A stretch of DNA of 64,000 nt from Roseomonas xinghualingensis (GCF_025791835.1 NZ_JAOXLP010000007.1:114573-178572); one strand, 5' to 3'; counted from the first letter of the stretch, positions 12,520-21,130 are shown. The notes: generated from the sequence alone by a model not told the origin. Program-made: numbers and translations.

Positions 12520-14751
12520 GTGAGCGATCGTGACGTTGACGATCGGGCTGGGCCGCAGGATGGGCATGCGGTGATGGACACCGCAGCCCCGGCAACCCGT
12601 TCATGGCCTTTCCGCGCCTTTCGTACCCTGTTCCGCCCGACGCGCATCCTTCTCGGCCTTTCGCTTGCCGCCCTTGCGGTGCTGGTCTTCCTCGGCTGGT
12701 GCCTGCTGCGCATCCCCGTGGGCGGGGGCATGCTGCCCGAGGCCTCCCCCGCCTCCCTCATCCTGGAAGCGCGGGACGGCGCGGTCTTCGCCACGCGCGG
12801 CAACCTGCATGGCGATCCGATCGAGGCGGGCAGCATTCCAAAGCCGTTGCTGGACGCGGTGGTCGCCATCGAGGATCGCCGCTTCTTTGATCATCGCGGC
12901 GTGGATCTGTGGGGCATCGGGCGGGCGCTGTGGCGCAATTTCACCAGCGAAAGGCGGGAAGGCGGAAGCACCATCAGCCAGCAGCTCGCGCGCCTGCTCT
13001 ACCTCTCCCAGGAGCAGAGCCTCATCCGCAAGACGCAGGAGGCAATGCTCGCCCTCTGGCTGGAAACGCGGCTGTCCAAGGAGGAGATCCTCGCCCGCTA
13101 CCTGAACGCCGCCTATTTCGGCGCGGGCGCCACCGGGGCGGATGCGGCGGCAAGGCGCTATTTCGGCAAGCCGGCCTCGGAGGTGACCTTGGCCGAGGCG
13201 GCGATGCTGGCCGGCCTCGTGCGCGCCCCCTCCGCACTGGCCCCCACGCGGAACCTGGAAGGGGCGCAGCGCCGGGCGGATCTGGTGCTTTCCGTCGTCG
13301 AGGAGACCGGGCGCGCCACGCCGGAGGAGGTGGCCGCCGCCCGCGCCGCGCCACCCGCCTTGCGCACCCCGCCGGAGGTACAGCCCGGACGAGGCTATTT
13401 CGCCGATTGGGTGGAGGGTGAGGCACGGCGACTGGTGGGGCCGATCCCGATCGACCTGGCCGTCCGCAGCACCCTCGATCCCGCCCTGCAGGATCTGGCA
13501 GAGCGGGTGGTGGCGCACCGGCTGGACCGCGAGGGAGAGCGGCAGAAGGCGGGCCAGGCAGCGCTTCTGGCGCTCTCCCATGACGGTGCCGTGCTGGCCG
13601 CCGTGGGTGGGCGCGACTATGCCGTCAGCCAGTTCAACCGCATCACCCAGGCGCGGCGGCAGCCGGGATCGCTGTTCAAGCTCTTCACCTATGCGGCGGC
13701 GCTGGAGTCCGGGATGCGGCCGGACAGCATGGTGGTGGACCAGCCCGTTCAGATCGGGAACTGGGCGCCGGGCAATGCTTCGGGCGGCTATCGTGGGGCG
13801 ATGCCGCTTCGGCAGGCCTTCGCAGGTTCGGTGAACACAGTGGCAGTGCAGCTCTTCCAGTCCCTGGGGCGGGAGCAGGTGCTCGACATGGCCGGGCGGA
13901 TGGGCCTGCGCTCCGCCATGCCGGCGGTACCCAGCATCGCGCTGGGCAGCGGCGAGGCGACGTTGCTGGAGATGGTGTCCGCCTTCGCCTCCATTCCCGC
14001 GAACCGGGCCGTGGAGCCCTATGTGGTGCGTGGCGTACGGGCACGGAACCGGACCCTTTATGCCCGGCCGGAGAGCATGGGCAGTGGGGCGCCCGTGATG
14101 TCGCCCGCCGCCCAGCAGGGCATGCTGGACCTGCTGCTGGCCGTGGTGCGGGAAGGAACCGGCCGCTCCGCTCGGCTGGACCGGCCTGTGGCGGGCAAGA
14201 CCGGCACCACCCAGGACAATCGGGACGCCTTGTTCATCGGGATGACGGCCGATGTCGTGGTCGGCGTCTGGGTAGGGAATGACGACAACTCGCCCATGCA
14301 GGGGGTAACCGGCGGCGGGCTGCCGGCGCGGATCTGGCGCGATTTCGTGGATGGGGCGGATCGGGTGAAGACCACCGAGGCGCCGCTGCCCGAGGAGGCT
14401 CCATCCACCACCGCCGAGGCACCACCCCGCCAGGTGGCACCCCTGCGCGGCCCCGTCCGCGTCCTAGATACGGCGACGCTGCGGATCGGGGATCGCGCGG
14501 TGCAACTGGTCGGGGTGATCGGCATGCGCGGTGATGCGGCCCAGGACATGGCCTCCTTCATCGGCAACCGCGAGGTGACCTGCGAGCCGATGGGCGACGG
14601 CGCGCATCGCTGCCATGTGGGCGGGCGCGACCTGTCGGAGGTGGTGCTGTCCAATGGCGGCGGCCGGGCGGCGCCGGATGCCTCCCCTGCCCTGCGGCGC
14701 TACGAGGCATCGGCCAGGGCGGCAGGGCTGGGGGTCTGGGGGCGGCGTTAA
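12520..14751 (+). CDS. Class A penicillin-binding protein (PBP1A type) with nuclease-like C-terminal domain
   Basis: Bifunctional peptidoglycan glycosyltransferase/transpeptidase in the inner membrane. After a cytoplasmic lead and one transmembrane helix (LLGLSLAALAVLVFLGWCLL) come the GT51 motifs EDRRFFDHRGVD (about residue 117) and GGSTISQQLAR, then the transpeptidase motifs SLFK (S384), SVN and KTGTT (K560). The last ~97 residues (from about 647) resemble a staphylococcal nuclease OB-fold (TLRIGDRAVQLVGV, IGNREVTCEP, GGRDLSEVVLSNG, YEASARAAGLGVW), but the DGDT and IDAPE catalytic segments are replaced. The start is uncertain: GTG 12520 gives 743 residues, ATG 12574 would give 725. Confidence 0.9.
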   Translation: MSDRDVDDRAGPQDGHAVMDTAAPATRSWPFRAFRTLFRPTRILLGLSLAALAVLVFLGWCLLRIPVGGGMLPEASPASLILEARDGAVFATRGNLHGDPIEAGSIPKPLLDAVVAIEDRRFFDHRGVDLWGIGRALWRNFTSERREGGSTISQQLARLLYLSQEQSLIRKTQEAMLALWLETRLSKEEILARYLNAAYFGAGATGADAAARRYFGKPASEVTLAEAAMLAGLVRAPSALAPTRNLEGAQRRADLVLSVVEETGRATPEEVAAARAAPPALRTPPEVQPGRGYFADWVEGEARRLVGPIPIDLAVRSTLDPALQDLAERVVAHRLDREGERQKAGQAALLALSHDGAVLAAVGGRDYAVSQFNRITQARRQPGSLFKLFTYAAALESGMRPDSMVVDQPVQIGNWAPGNASGGYRGAMPLRQAFAGSVNTVAVQLFQSLGREQVLDMAGRMGLRSAMPAVPSIALGSGEATLLEMVSAFASIPANRAVEPYVVRGVRARNRTLYARPESMGSGAPVMSPAAQQGMLDLLLAVVREGTGRSARLDRPVAGKTGTTQDNRDALFIGMTADVVVGVWVGNDDNSPMQGVTGGGLPARIWRDFVDGADRVKTTEAPLPEEAPSTTAEAPPRQVAPLRGPVRVLDTATLRIGDRAVQLVGVIGMRGDAAQDMASFIGNREVTCEPMGDGAHRCHVGGRDLSEVVLSNGGGRAAPDASPALRRYEASARAAGLGVWGRR
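12525..12545 (+). repeat. Inverted repeat at the 5' end of the PBP gene
   Basis: CGATCGT / ACGATCG, 7-bp arms around GACGTTG, lies a few bases after the candidate GTG start. If translation really begins at ATG 12574 this would be in the leader, where it could act as a small hairpin or protein site. Confidence 0.35.
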
Positions 14752-14763
14752 TCCCCCATCACT

Positions 14764-14791
14764 GGGGCGGGCGCTTCACATGCCCCGCCCC
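14764..14791. terminator. Hairpin between convergent PBP and monooxygenase genes
   Basis: GGGGCGGG / CCCGCCCC, 8-bp arms with a 12-base loop, in the 53-bp gap between the PBP stop and the stop of the convergent monooxygenase gene. There is no clear T-run on either strand, so it is at best a weak bidirectional terminator. Confidence 0.4.
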
Positions 14792-14804
14792 ACGAAGATG
14801 CGCC

Positions 14805-16139
14805 CTAGGATACGAAGAAGCGGTTCGCCGGGCGGGACAGACCAAGATTCTCCCGCAGCGTGTAGCCATCGTATTCCTTGCGGAACAGGCCACGCCGCTG
14901 CAGTTCCGGCACCACCAGGCGGACGAAGCGCTCAAGACCCGTCGGCACCACCGGGGCCGCGATCATGAAGCCGTCGCAGGCCTTGGAGGTAAACCATTCC
15001 TCCATGATGTCCGCGATCGCGAGGGCATCGCCCTTGAACATGTTGCCGCCCATCTGCGGCAGGATGCGGCGATAGGTCTGCCGCACCGTCAACCCCTCCT
15101 CCCGCGCCATGCGCATGATGGCCTTGCCGATGCCGGTATGGCCGACATGCTCCTCGTCGAATTCCGGCATGGGGCCATCGAGCGGATAGTCCTGCATCTT
15201 CCGCCCCAGCATCTTCGACAGGTAGTCCACGCCGACGGCGGGGGAGACCAGGTCCTCAAGCTGCTGGAACAGCGCCTCCGCCTCCTCCTTGGTCTCGCCC
15301 ACGAAAATGGTGACACCGGCGAGGATCCGCATGTCGTCCGCCGTGCGGCCGAATTTCGGCAGGCGACCCTTGATGTCGGCATAGAGGCGCTGCGCGGCGG
15401 GAAGGCTGCCCTCGATGGCGAAGACGCAGTCGGCATGCGCGGCCGAGAGGTCCTTCCCCGTCTCGGATTGTCCCGCCGAGAAGACCACCGGATGCCCCTG
15501 CGGCGGCCGCGGCGCGTTCAGCGGGCCGCGCACCTGGAAATGCGTCCCCTTGTGGTTCAGCACATGAACCTTGGACGGATGCAGGAACTGGCCGCTCGCC
15601 TTGTGCTGCGGGAAGGCGTCATCGGCCCAGCTGTCCCACAGCCCCTTCACCACGGTCGCGAACTCGGCCGCGCGTTCGTAGCGCCGGTCGCGCGCCACAT
15701 GCTCCGTGTGGTTGAAGTTCAGCGCATCCTCGGGATTCGAGGTGGTGACGAGGTTCCATCCCGCCCGCCCGCCGCTGATATGGTCCAGCGAGGCGAAGCG
15801 GCGGGCCACATGGAAGGGCTCGTCATAAGTGGTGGTGGCGGTGGCCACGAGGCCGATATGGCTCGTGGCCATGGCGAGGGCCGAGAGCAGCGTCACCGGC
15901 TCGAACACGCCCGGCCGGTCGGACGGGCTGGTCGCCCCGAAGAGGTCGGGCTTGTCCATCTGCCGCACGCCGTTGCCATCGGCGAGGAAGAGCAGGTCGA
16001 ACTTCCCCGCCTCGGCGATCTGCGCAAGGCGGACGGCATTGTGGATATTGGCGGCCGGGCGCGACCAGGCATCAGGGTGCCGCCATTCGCCCACATGGCT
16101 GCCCTGGGCATTGGCATTGGCGGCAAGAACCATTGGCAT
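14805..16139 (-). CDS. FMN-dependent monooxygenase, NtaA/SnaA/DszA family (luciferase-like)
   Basis: A 444-residue flavin-dependent monooxygenase of the bacterial-luciferase superfamily. The family features are visible: DLLFLADGNG after the first strand, GLVATATTTYDEPFHVARRFASLDHISGGRAGWNLVTT, then NFNHTEHVARDRRYERAAEF, characteristic of the NtaA-SnaA-DszA-SoxA branch that oxidises aminopolycarboxylates, sulfur heterocycles and similar compounds with FMNH2. It lies 6 bp downstream of an ABC binding protein and in the same operon as a GntR regulator. The substrate is unknown. A flavin reductase, which such enzymes need, is not seen nearby. Confidence 0.9.
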   Translation of the reverse strand: MPMVLAANANAQGSHVGEWRHPDAWSRPAANIHNAVRLAQIAEAGKFDLLFLADGNGVRQMDKPDLFGATSPSDRPGVFEPVTLLSALAMATSHIGLVATATTTYDEPFHVARRFASLDHISGGRAGWNLVTTSNPEDALNFNHTEHVARDRRYERAAEFATVVKGLWDSWADDAFPQHKASGQFLHPSKVHVLNHKGTHFQVRGPLNAPRPPQGHPVVFSAGQSETGKDLSAAHADCVFAIEGSLPAAQRLYADIKGRLPKFGRTADDMRILAGVTIFVGETKEEAEALFQQLEDLVSPAVGVDYLSKMLGRKMQDYPLDGPMPEFDEEHVGHTGIGKAIMRMAREEGLTVRQTYRRILPQMGGNMFKGDALAIADIMEEWFTSKACDGFMIAAPVVPTGLERFVRLVVPELQRRGLFRKEYDGYTLRENLGLSRPANRFFVS

Positions 16140-16145
16140 GGGGTT

Positions 16146-17729
16146 TCAGCCTCGCTTCACGTTCCAAAAGACAGGAAAGCCCGGCGGCACGTCCTTCAGG
16201 TTCCGCCGATAGGCGACGGGCGCGAAGAACTGGCCAAGCGGCACATAGGGCACGTCCTGGAAGGCACGCTCCTGAATGGCGCGGGCGACGCGCTGCTGGG
16301 CGGGCAGGTCCTGCGCGTCGAGCCAGGAGCTTCGCAGCGCCTCCAGCTCCGGCAGGTCCGGCCAGCCGGTCCAGGCTTTCATGCCCGTACCCATCAGGGA
16401 CTGGTGGACAGCGGGGTTGATGACCGAAAGCCCACTCCAGACGCCAAAGAAGACGCTCCAGCCGCCCTGCTCCGGAGGCTCCTTCTTCACCACCCGGGCG
16501 CTGACCGTGCCCCAGTCCGCCACCTGGTAATCGACGTTGAAGCCCAGCCGCGTCAGCAGGTCCGCGGCGACATCGCTCGCGGCCTTCACGGTGGCACGGT
16601 CTGCCGGACCCAGCACCACGACGCGCTCGCCCTTGTAGCCGGCCGCGATGATCTCGCGCTTCGCCTTCTCGATGTTCGGCTCGTCGCTCAACACGGACAG
16701 CCCGGCATCGGAGGCATAAGGCGTGCCGGGCGGGAAGAAGCCCACGCCCGTGCGGAAGAGCTGCGGATCCGTGCCGGCCATGGCCTGCATGAATTCCAGC
16801 TGGCTCGTGCCAGCGAGCACGGCGCGGCGGATGGCCGGGTTGTCGAAGGGCGGGTTCAGGAAGTTGAACCGCATAATCGGCATGCCGCCGGTCGTGTCAT
16901 TGATGTCCACCGCCAGGTCCCGCCGGCGGCGCAGCAGCGGCAGGTAGTCGGGGGTGGGGGTTTCCCACCAGTCCACCTCGCCGTTCTGCAGCGCACCGGC
17001 GGCAGTGGCCGCGTCCGCGATGATGATCCATTCGACGCGGTCGAAATGCGCGACCTTCGGCCCGGCGGTCCAGCCGACCTCGCCTCCCTCCCGCGGGCGG
17101 TAGCCTTCATGCCGCGCGAAGACGATTCGGGCGCCGATCACGCTTTCATCCCGCAGCAACCTGTAGGGGCCGCTTCCCACCACCTCCGTCACCTGCTGGT
17201 GCGGCGGCGTCTTCGCCAGGCGTTCGGGCATGATGCCCGCCATGTTCGCGGTGGATTTCGCGAGGCCGAAGGGCAGCAGCGGGAAGGGCCGCTTCAGGCG
17301 GAAGACGATGGTATGGTCGTCCGGCGCCGAAAGCTCGTCGGTGGCAGCCAGGAGGGACAGGCCGAAGCTGTCGCGACCGCCCCAGCGGCGGATGCTTGCC
17401 ACGCAGTCCCGCGCCAGCACGGGTGTTCCGTCATGAAAAACGAGACCGGGGCGCAGCTTGATGGTCCAGAGCTTCTGGTCGCTCCCGACCGTGTAGCCCT
17501 CGGCCATCTGCGGCTGCGGCAGCAGATTCTTATCCAGGCCGAACAGCGTGTCGTAGACCAGATAGGCGTAGTTGCGGGTGACCTGGGTGGAGCTGAACAC
17601 CGGGTCGTAGCTTGTGATGTCCGTCTGCGGGATGAAGCGCAGCACCCGCTCCGGCTGCGCCGCCGCCAGGGCGGGCATGCCCAGCATGGCGCCGCCCGCC
17701 ATGGCGAGCGCCTGTCTCCGTCCGATCAT
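16146..17729 (-). CDS. ABC transporter substrate-binding protein, peptide/nickel type (SBP family 5)
   Basis: A 527-residue periplasmic binding protein. The N-terminus has a twin-arginine-like export signal (GRRQALAMAGGAMLGMPALAAAQ) and the mature part shows family-5 features: ITSYDPVFSSTQVTRNYAYLVYDTLFG, LWTIKLRPGLVFHDGTPV and DCVASIRRWG. Such proteins bind peptides, nickel chelates, opines or other solutes for an ABC importer. No permease or ATPase gene is adjacent, so it is an orphan here. It lies between gntR and the monooxygenase in one minus-strand operon, which suggests it delivers the monooxygenase substrate (inference). Confidence 0.9.
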   Translation of the reverse strand: MIGRRQALAMAGGAMLGMPALAAAQPERVLRFIPQTDITSYDPVFSSTQVTRNYAYLVYDTLFGLDKNLLPQPQMAEGYTVGSDQKLWTIKLRPGLVFHDGTPVLARDCVASIRRWGGRDSFGLSLLAATDELSAPDDHTIVFRLKRPFPLLPFGLAKSTANMAGIMPERLAKTPPHQQVTEVVGSGPYRLLRDESVIGARIVFARHEGYRPREGGEVGWTAGPKVAHFDRVEWIIIADAATAAGALQNGEVDWWETPTPDYLPLLRRRRDLAVDINDTTGGMPIMRFNFLNPPFDNPAIRRAVLAGTSQLEFMQAMAGTDPQLFRTGVGFFPPGTPYASDAGLSVLSDEPNIEKAKREIIAAGYKGERVVVLGPADRATVKAASDVAADLLTRLGFNVDYQVADWGTVSARVVKKEPPEQGGWSVFFGVWSGLSVINPAVHQSLMGTGMKAWTGWPDLPELEALRSSWLDAQDLPAQQRVARAIQERAFQDVPYVPLGQFFAPVAYRRNLKDVPPGFPVFWNVKRG

Positions 17730-17818
17730 CCCCTTACCCCCAGCGCCTGATGCGAGCCGTGCCGTGCGGGCGTTTCGCTTTCCGGGAAGCCTAGGGGAGT
17801 TCAGGCGGCGGTCAACCG

Positions 17819-17830
17819 ATTTTCGAAATT
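17819..17830. promoter_or_regulatory. Candidate GntR site between gntR and the binding-protein gene
   Basis: ATTTTCGAAATT, an AT-rich near-palindrome around TTTCGAAA in a very GC-rich neighbourhood. It overlaps the gntR stop codon and lies about 90-100 bp upstream of the binding-protein start. A TTCGAAATTA core is shared with the site upstream of gntR. Confidence 0.45.
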
Positions 17831-18512
17831 ATGGGGACCGCCGGAGCACATCGAGAATGGCGGAGGAGCCGTTCCGGATATGCCGGCGCAGCACCAGCAC
17901 CGCCATTTCCACATCCCGTTCGAGGACGGCGCCGATCAGCCGGGCATGATCCGCCTTCAGCATGTCCTCCGGAAGCGGTTCGGGGCGCAGGATGTTCCGG
18001 TAGCGCGCGGAATGGTCCCACAGGATCGCGTGGAACATGTCCTGGATGAAATGCCGGGCGCCCGAGAGAAGTTCGTAATGGAAATGGTGATGCGCGGACT
18101 GCCATTCCGCATTCAACACCCCCGTGGCAGCCTGCTCATACATCGGCAGCGCATCCAGCGCCGCATGCGCCCGGGCGGCGCGCTGGGCCCAGGCATCGTC
18201 GCCGGCTCGGATGGAATCCTCAAGCAGAAGGGATTCCAGGCGCTCCCGCGCGCTCACCACCTGCTCGAAATGCGCAAGCCCGATCTCGGCAACACGGAAG
18301 CCGCGCTGGTCATGCGCCTGCACCAGCAGCGTGGCGGACAGCCGGTACAGCGCCTCGCGCAGCGGCGTCATGCCCACGCCATAGCGCTCGCGGAGCATCT
18401 CCAGCGCCAGTTTGCTACCCGGCGCCAGCGCCCCGGAAATCACGTCCTGCCGGAGCCGGTGATAGACCCGCGTGCTCAGCGTGGCCGTTGCCTTCTCCCG
18501 CTCCTCAGACAC
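17829..18512 (-). CDS. GntR family transcriptional regulator (FadR/FCD subfamily)
   Basis: A 227-residue repressor-type regulator. The N-terminal winged helix (VYHRLRQDVISGALAPGSKLALEMLRERYGVGMTPLREALYRL, split across residues 16-58) is followed by an all-helical FCD ligand domain with the histidine/aspartate pattern typical of metal-assisted carboxylate binding (HHHFHYELLSGA, DHARLIGAVL). It heads a minus-strand operon with the ABC binding protein and monooxygenase and probably controls it. The start is GTG 18512; no better ATG lies upstream. A likely operator lies just upstream and another within the operon. Confidence 0.92.
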   Translation of the reverse strand: MSEEREKATATLSTRVYHRLRQDVISGALAPGSKLALEMLRERYGVGMTPLREALYRLSATLLVQAHDQRGFRVAEIGLAHFEQVVSARERLESLLLEDSIRAGDDAWAQRAARAHAALDALPMYEQAATGVLNAEWQSAHHHFHYELLSGARHFIQDMFHAILWDHSARYRNILRPEPLPEDMLKADHARLIGAVLERDVEMAVLVLRRHIRNGSSAILDVLRRSP

Positions 18513-18527
18513 TGGGGCCCCGCAAAA

Positions 18528-18540
18528 AATTCGAAATTAA
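18528..18540. promoter_or_regulatory. Candidate GntR autoregulatory site
   Basis: AATTCGAAATTAA, 16 bases before the gntR start codon, inside an A-rich tract (CGCAAAAAATTCG). It shares TTCGAAATTA with the site at 17819-17830. The pair fits an autoregulated GntR operon. Confidence 0.5.
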
Positions 18541-18588
18541 CGACCCGCTTGGCACAATACGGGCCATGGAGCCAGAACGCAGGCGACC

Positions 18589-19068
18589 TCAGCCCTCCAC
18601 GGGCACGCCAGCCTCGTCCTTGGAGGTACGGATGGTCTGCAGCGTCTTCACATGCATCACCGTCTGCGCCCCGGTGAGGCGGTTGGTCAGCTCATTTTCA
18701 TGCGCCGCGTTGCGGGCCACCAGCCGCAGCAGGAAGTCGCCGCCGCCGCGGATCATGTGGCATTCGCGCACCTCGGGCCATTCGCGGACCATGGCCTCGA
18801 AGGCCTCCAGCACGGGCAGCTTCTGGCTTTCCAACCCAACCACCGCAAAAAAAGTGATCTCCCATCCCAAAGCGGAAGGTTCCACATCGGCGTGGTAGCC
18901 ACGAATCACCCCCGCCTCCTCCAACCGCCGGACACGGCGCAGGCAGGGAGGGGCGGAGAGGCCGACCTTGGCGGCCAGGGCCACATTGGTCATCCGGCCA
19001 TCGGCCTGCAGTTCACGCAGAATTTCGCGATCGGTCGCGTCGAGGGCGGCGGGGCCGAGGTCTTTCAA
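18589..19068 (-). CDS. Lrp/AsnC family transcriptional regulator
   Basis: A 159-residue leucine-responsive-type regulator. The N-terminal HTH (LDATDREILRELQADGRMTNVALAAKVGLSAPPCLRRVRRLEE, residues 9-51) is followed by the RAM/ACT-like ligand domain (FFAVVGLESQ, ECHMIRGGGDFLLRLVARN). It is divergent from trxB, an arrangement I have seen repeatedly in alphaproteobacteria, with a sigma-70-like promoter 50 bp upstream. Its effector is unknown. Confidence 0.93.
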   Translation of the reverse strand: MKDLGPAALDATDREILRELQADGRMTNVALAAKVGLSAPPCLRRVRRLEEAGVIRGYHADVEPSALGWEITFFAVVGLESQKLPVLEAFEAMVREWPEVRECHMIRGGGDFLLRLVARNAAHENELTNRLTGAQTVMHVKTLQTIRTSKDEAGVPVEG

Positions 19069-19117
19069 GGGCGGGCCTTCTCTGAGGCCCGTCGGGCCTG
19101 TCGCTGCAGAAGAAGGG

Positions 19118-19147
19118 ATTATCCTCTGTGCAGGGGGCGCCCTTCAA
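19118..19147 (-). promoter_or_regulatory. Probable promoter of the Lrp-family gene
   Basis: Minus strand TTGAAG (19142-19147), 18-bp spacer, GATAAT (19118-19123). This is a good sigma-70 match and places the start about 43 bases before the lrp ATG. Confidence 0.5.
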
Positions 19148-19176
19148 GGGCCGGCCGGTGTGGGGTGGTGCAAGCG

Positions 19177-19188
19177 GGTGCGCGCACC
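19177..19188. promoter_or_regulatory. 12-bp palindrome in the lrp-trxB divergent region
   Basis: GGTGCGCGCACC is a perfect 12-bp palindrome 38 bases before the trxB ATG; a partial copy of the arm (GGTGCC) follows. It is positioned to be an operator for trxB, possibly for the neighbouring Lrp protein. Confidence 0.35.
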
Positions 19189-19226
19189 GATATGGTGCCT
19201 CTACGAGTCTGCACTGCATTTGGAAC

Positions 19227-20222
19227 ATGGACGTGGCTGAAACCCACCGTACGCGACTGCTGATCCTAGGGGCCGGGCCGGCCGGGTATACCGCCGCGAT
19301 CTATGCGGCGCGGGCGGGTCTGGAGCCGATCCTGGTCGCCGGGCTCCAGCCCGGTGGCCAGCTGACCATCACCACCGATGTCGAGAACTTCCCGGGCTTC
19401 GCCAGCGCGGTCCAGGGCCCCTGGCTGATGGACCAGATGCGCGCCCAGGCCGAGCATGTGGGCACCCGCATCATCCAGGACATCATCACCCAGGTGGATC
19501 TGAACGCCCGCCCTCTTCGGGCCCAGGGCGACTCGGGCGATTCCTACGAGGCCTCGGCCATGGTGATCGCCACCGGCGCCCAGGCCCGCTGGCTGGGCAT
19601 TCCGGGGGAGAAGGAGCTCTCGGGCTTCGGCGTCTCAGCCTGCGCCACCTGCGATGGCTTCTTCTTCCGCGGCAAGGAAGTGGCAGTGATCGGCGGCGGC
19701 AACTCCGCCGTGGAGGAAGCGCTCTACCTCGCGGGGCTGGCCAGCAAGGTCACGCTCATCCACCGGCGCGACAGCCTGCGGGCTGAGCGGATCATGCAGG
19801 AGAGACTCTTCAAGCACCCGAAGATTTCCATTCTGTGGAACACGGTGGTCGAGGAGGCGCTGCCCACCGAGGGCAAGCTCCGCGCCCTGCGTGCCCTGAA
19901 GCTGCGGGATGTGGTGGGCGGCGGCCATTACGAGTTGCCGGTGGACGGCATGTTCGTCGCGATCGGCCATGATCCCGCCACCTCCCTGTTCCGTGGCCAG
20001 CTCCAGACTGATGAGGACGGATATATCGTGACCGAGCCGGGTTCGGCCCGCACCAGCGTGCCGGGCGTCTTCGCCGCCGGCGATGTGCAGGACCGCATCT
20101 ACCGCCAGGCCGTGACGGCAGCCGGCAGCGGCTGCGTGGCGGCCTTGGACGCAGAGAAGTGGCTGGCCCACATTCCCGATGATGCGCCCTCCCCGGCTGC
20201 CTATGACGCGGTGACCGCCTGA
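19227..20222 (+). CDS. trxB: Thioredoxin-disulfide reductase
   Basis: Reduces thioredoxin with NADPH via FAD. The 331-residue protein has the FAD-binding GAGPAGYTAAIYAARAG near the N-terminus, the redox-active CATC (C139-C142), the NADPH-binding GGGNSAVEEALYL, and the C-terminal FAD motif GVFAAGDVQD. I chose ATG 19227 (MDVAETHRTRLLILG) because it gives the normal family length; the frame is open further upstream without family-like sequence. The stop overlaps the start of a LysR gene (TGATG), so the two are translationally coupled. Confidence 0.97.
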   Translation: MDVAETHRTRLLILGAGPAGYTAAIYAARAGLEPILVAGLQPGGQLTITTDVENFPGFASAVQGPWLMDQMRAQAEHVGTRIIQDIITQVDLNARPLRAQGDSGDSYEASAMVIATGAQARWLGIPGEKELSGFGVSACATCDGFFFRGKEVAVIGGGNSAVEEALYLAGLASKVTLIHRRDSLRAERIMQERLFKHPKISILWNTVVEEALPTEGKLRALRALKLRDVVGGGHYELPVDGMFVAIGHDPATSLFRGQLQTDEDGYIVTEPGSARTSVPGVFAAGDVQDRIYRQAVTAAGSGCVAALDAEKWLAHIPDDAPSPAAYDAVTA

Positions 20223-21112
20223 TGCCGCTCGACTGGGACAAGCTGCGGGTCTTCCACGCCGTTGCCGAGGCGGGATCCTTCACCCATGCCGGCGACACGC
20301 TGAACCTCAGCCAATCGGCCGTCTCCCGGCAGATCCAGGCGCTTGAGGAAAGCCTGTCGGTGCCTCTCTTCCACCGCCATGCGCGGGGCCTGATCCTGAC
20401 GGAGCAGGGCGAGACGCTGAACCGCACGGTGCGCGAGGTTTTCGCCAAGCTGGCCATGACCGAGGCGCTGCTGACCGAGAGCCGGGAGCGGGCCGCCGGC
20501 CGGCTGAAGGTGACCACCACCACCGGCTTCGGCTCCACCTGGCTGGCGCCGCGGCTGGAGCGCTTCCTGAAGCTGCACCCCGACGTGACGGTCACGCTGC
20601 TGCTGGATGACACCGAGCTGGACCTGGCGATGCGGGAGGCGGACCTCGCCATCCGCATGCATCCGCCCCGCCAGCCGGACCTGATCCAGCGCCATATCGC
20701 GACCTTTGGCTGGAAGGTGGTGGGTTCGCCCGAATACCTGCGCACGGCGGGCATCCCGCAGCGGGCGGAGGATCTCGATGCCCACCGCCTGATTATCTAT
20801 GGCGACTACCGGCCGCCCGTGGATGACATCAACTGGCTGGCCGAAGCCGGGCGCCGCCCTGGATCGCCACGCCGGGCGGTGGTGGAGGTGAACTCCCTGC
20901 CCGCCATGCTGCGGGCGGTGCGCTCGGGCCTCGGGCTGGCGGCGCTGCCGGATTACATGGGCGATGATCTCGCGGAGCTCGTGCCGGTGCTGACCGACCT
21001 GAAGACACCGAAGATCGAAGCCTATTTCGTTTATCCGGAGGAAATGCGGAACTCGAAGCGCGTTGCCGTGTTCCGTGACTTCCTGGTGGCGGAGCTGGCT
21101 TCGGGCCACTGA
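20222..21112 (+). CDS. LysR family transcriptional regulator
   Basis: A 296-residue LysR-type regulator: N-terminal winged helix (WDKLRVFHAVAEAGSFTHAGDTLNLSQSAVSRQIQALE, within residues 4-42) and periplasmic-binding-protein-like effector domain. Its start overlaps the trxB stop by one base, so it shares a message with trxB. The trxB-lysR pairing is common in alphaproteobacteria; targets are unknown. Confidence 0.94.
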   Translation: MPLDWDKLRVFHAVAEAGSFTHAGDTLNLSQSAVSRQIQALEESLSVPLFHRHARGLILTEQGETLNRTVREVFAKLAMTEALLTESRERAAGRLKVTTTTGFGSTWLAPRLERFLKLHPDVTVTLLLDDTELDLAMREADLAIRMHPPRQPDLIQRHIATFGWKVVGSPEYLRTAGIPQRAEDLDAHRLIIYGDYRPPVDDINWLAEAGRRPGSPRRAVVEVNSLPAMLRAVRSGLGLAALPDYMGDDLAELVPVLTDLKTPKIEAYFVYPEEMRNSKRVAVFRDFLVAELASGH

Positions 21113-21130
21113 GAGTTGCTGCACTGCGTC

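Noticed and set aside
18549..18566. TTGGCACAATACGGGCC, resembling a sigma-54 -24/-12 promoter
   Set aside because: The TGGCAC half is present but no TGC at the right spacing follows, and no gene starts suitably downstream on the plus strand.
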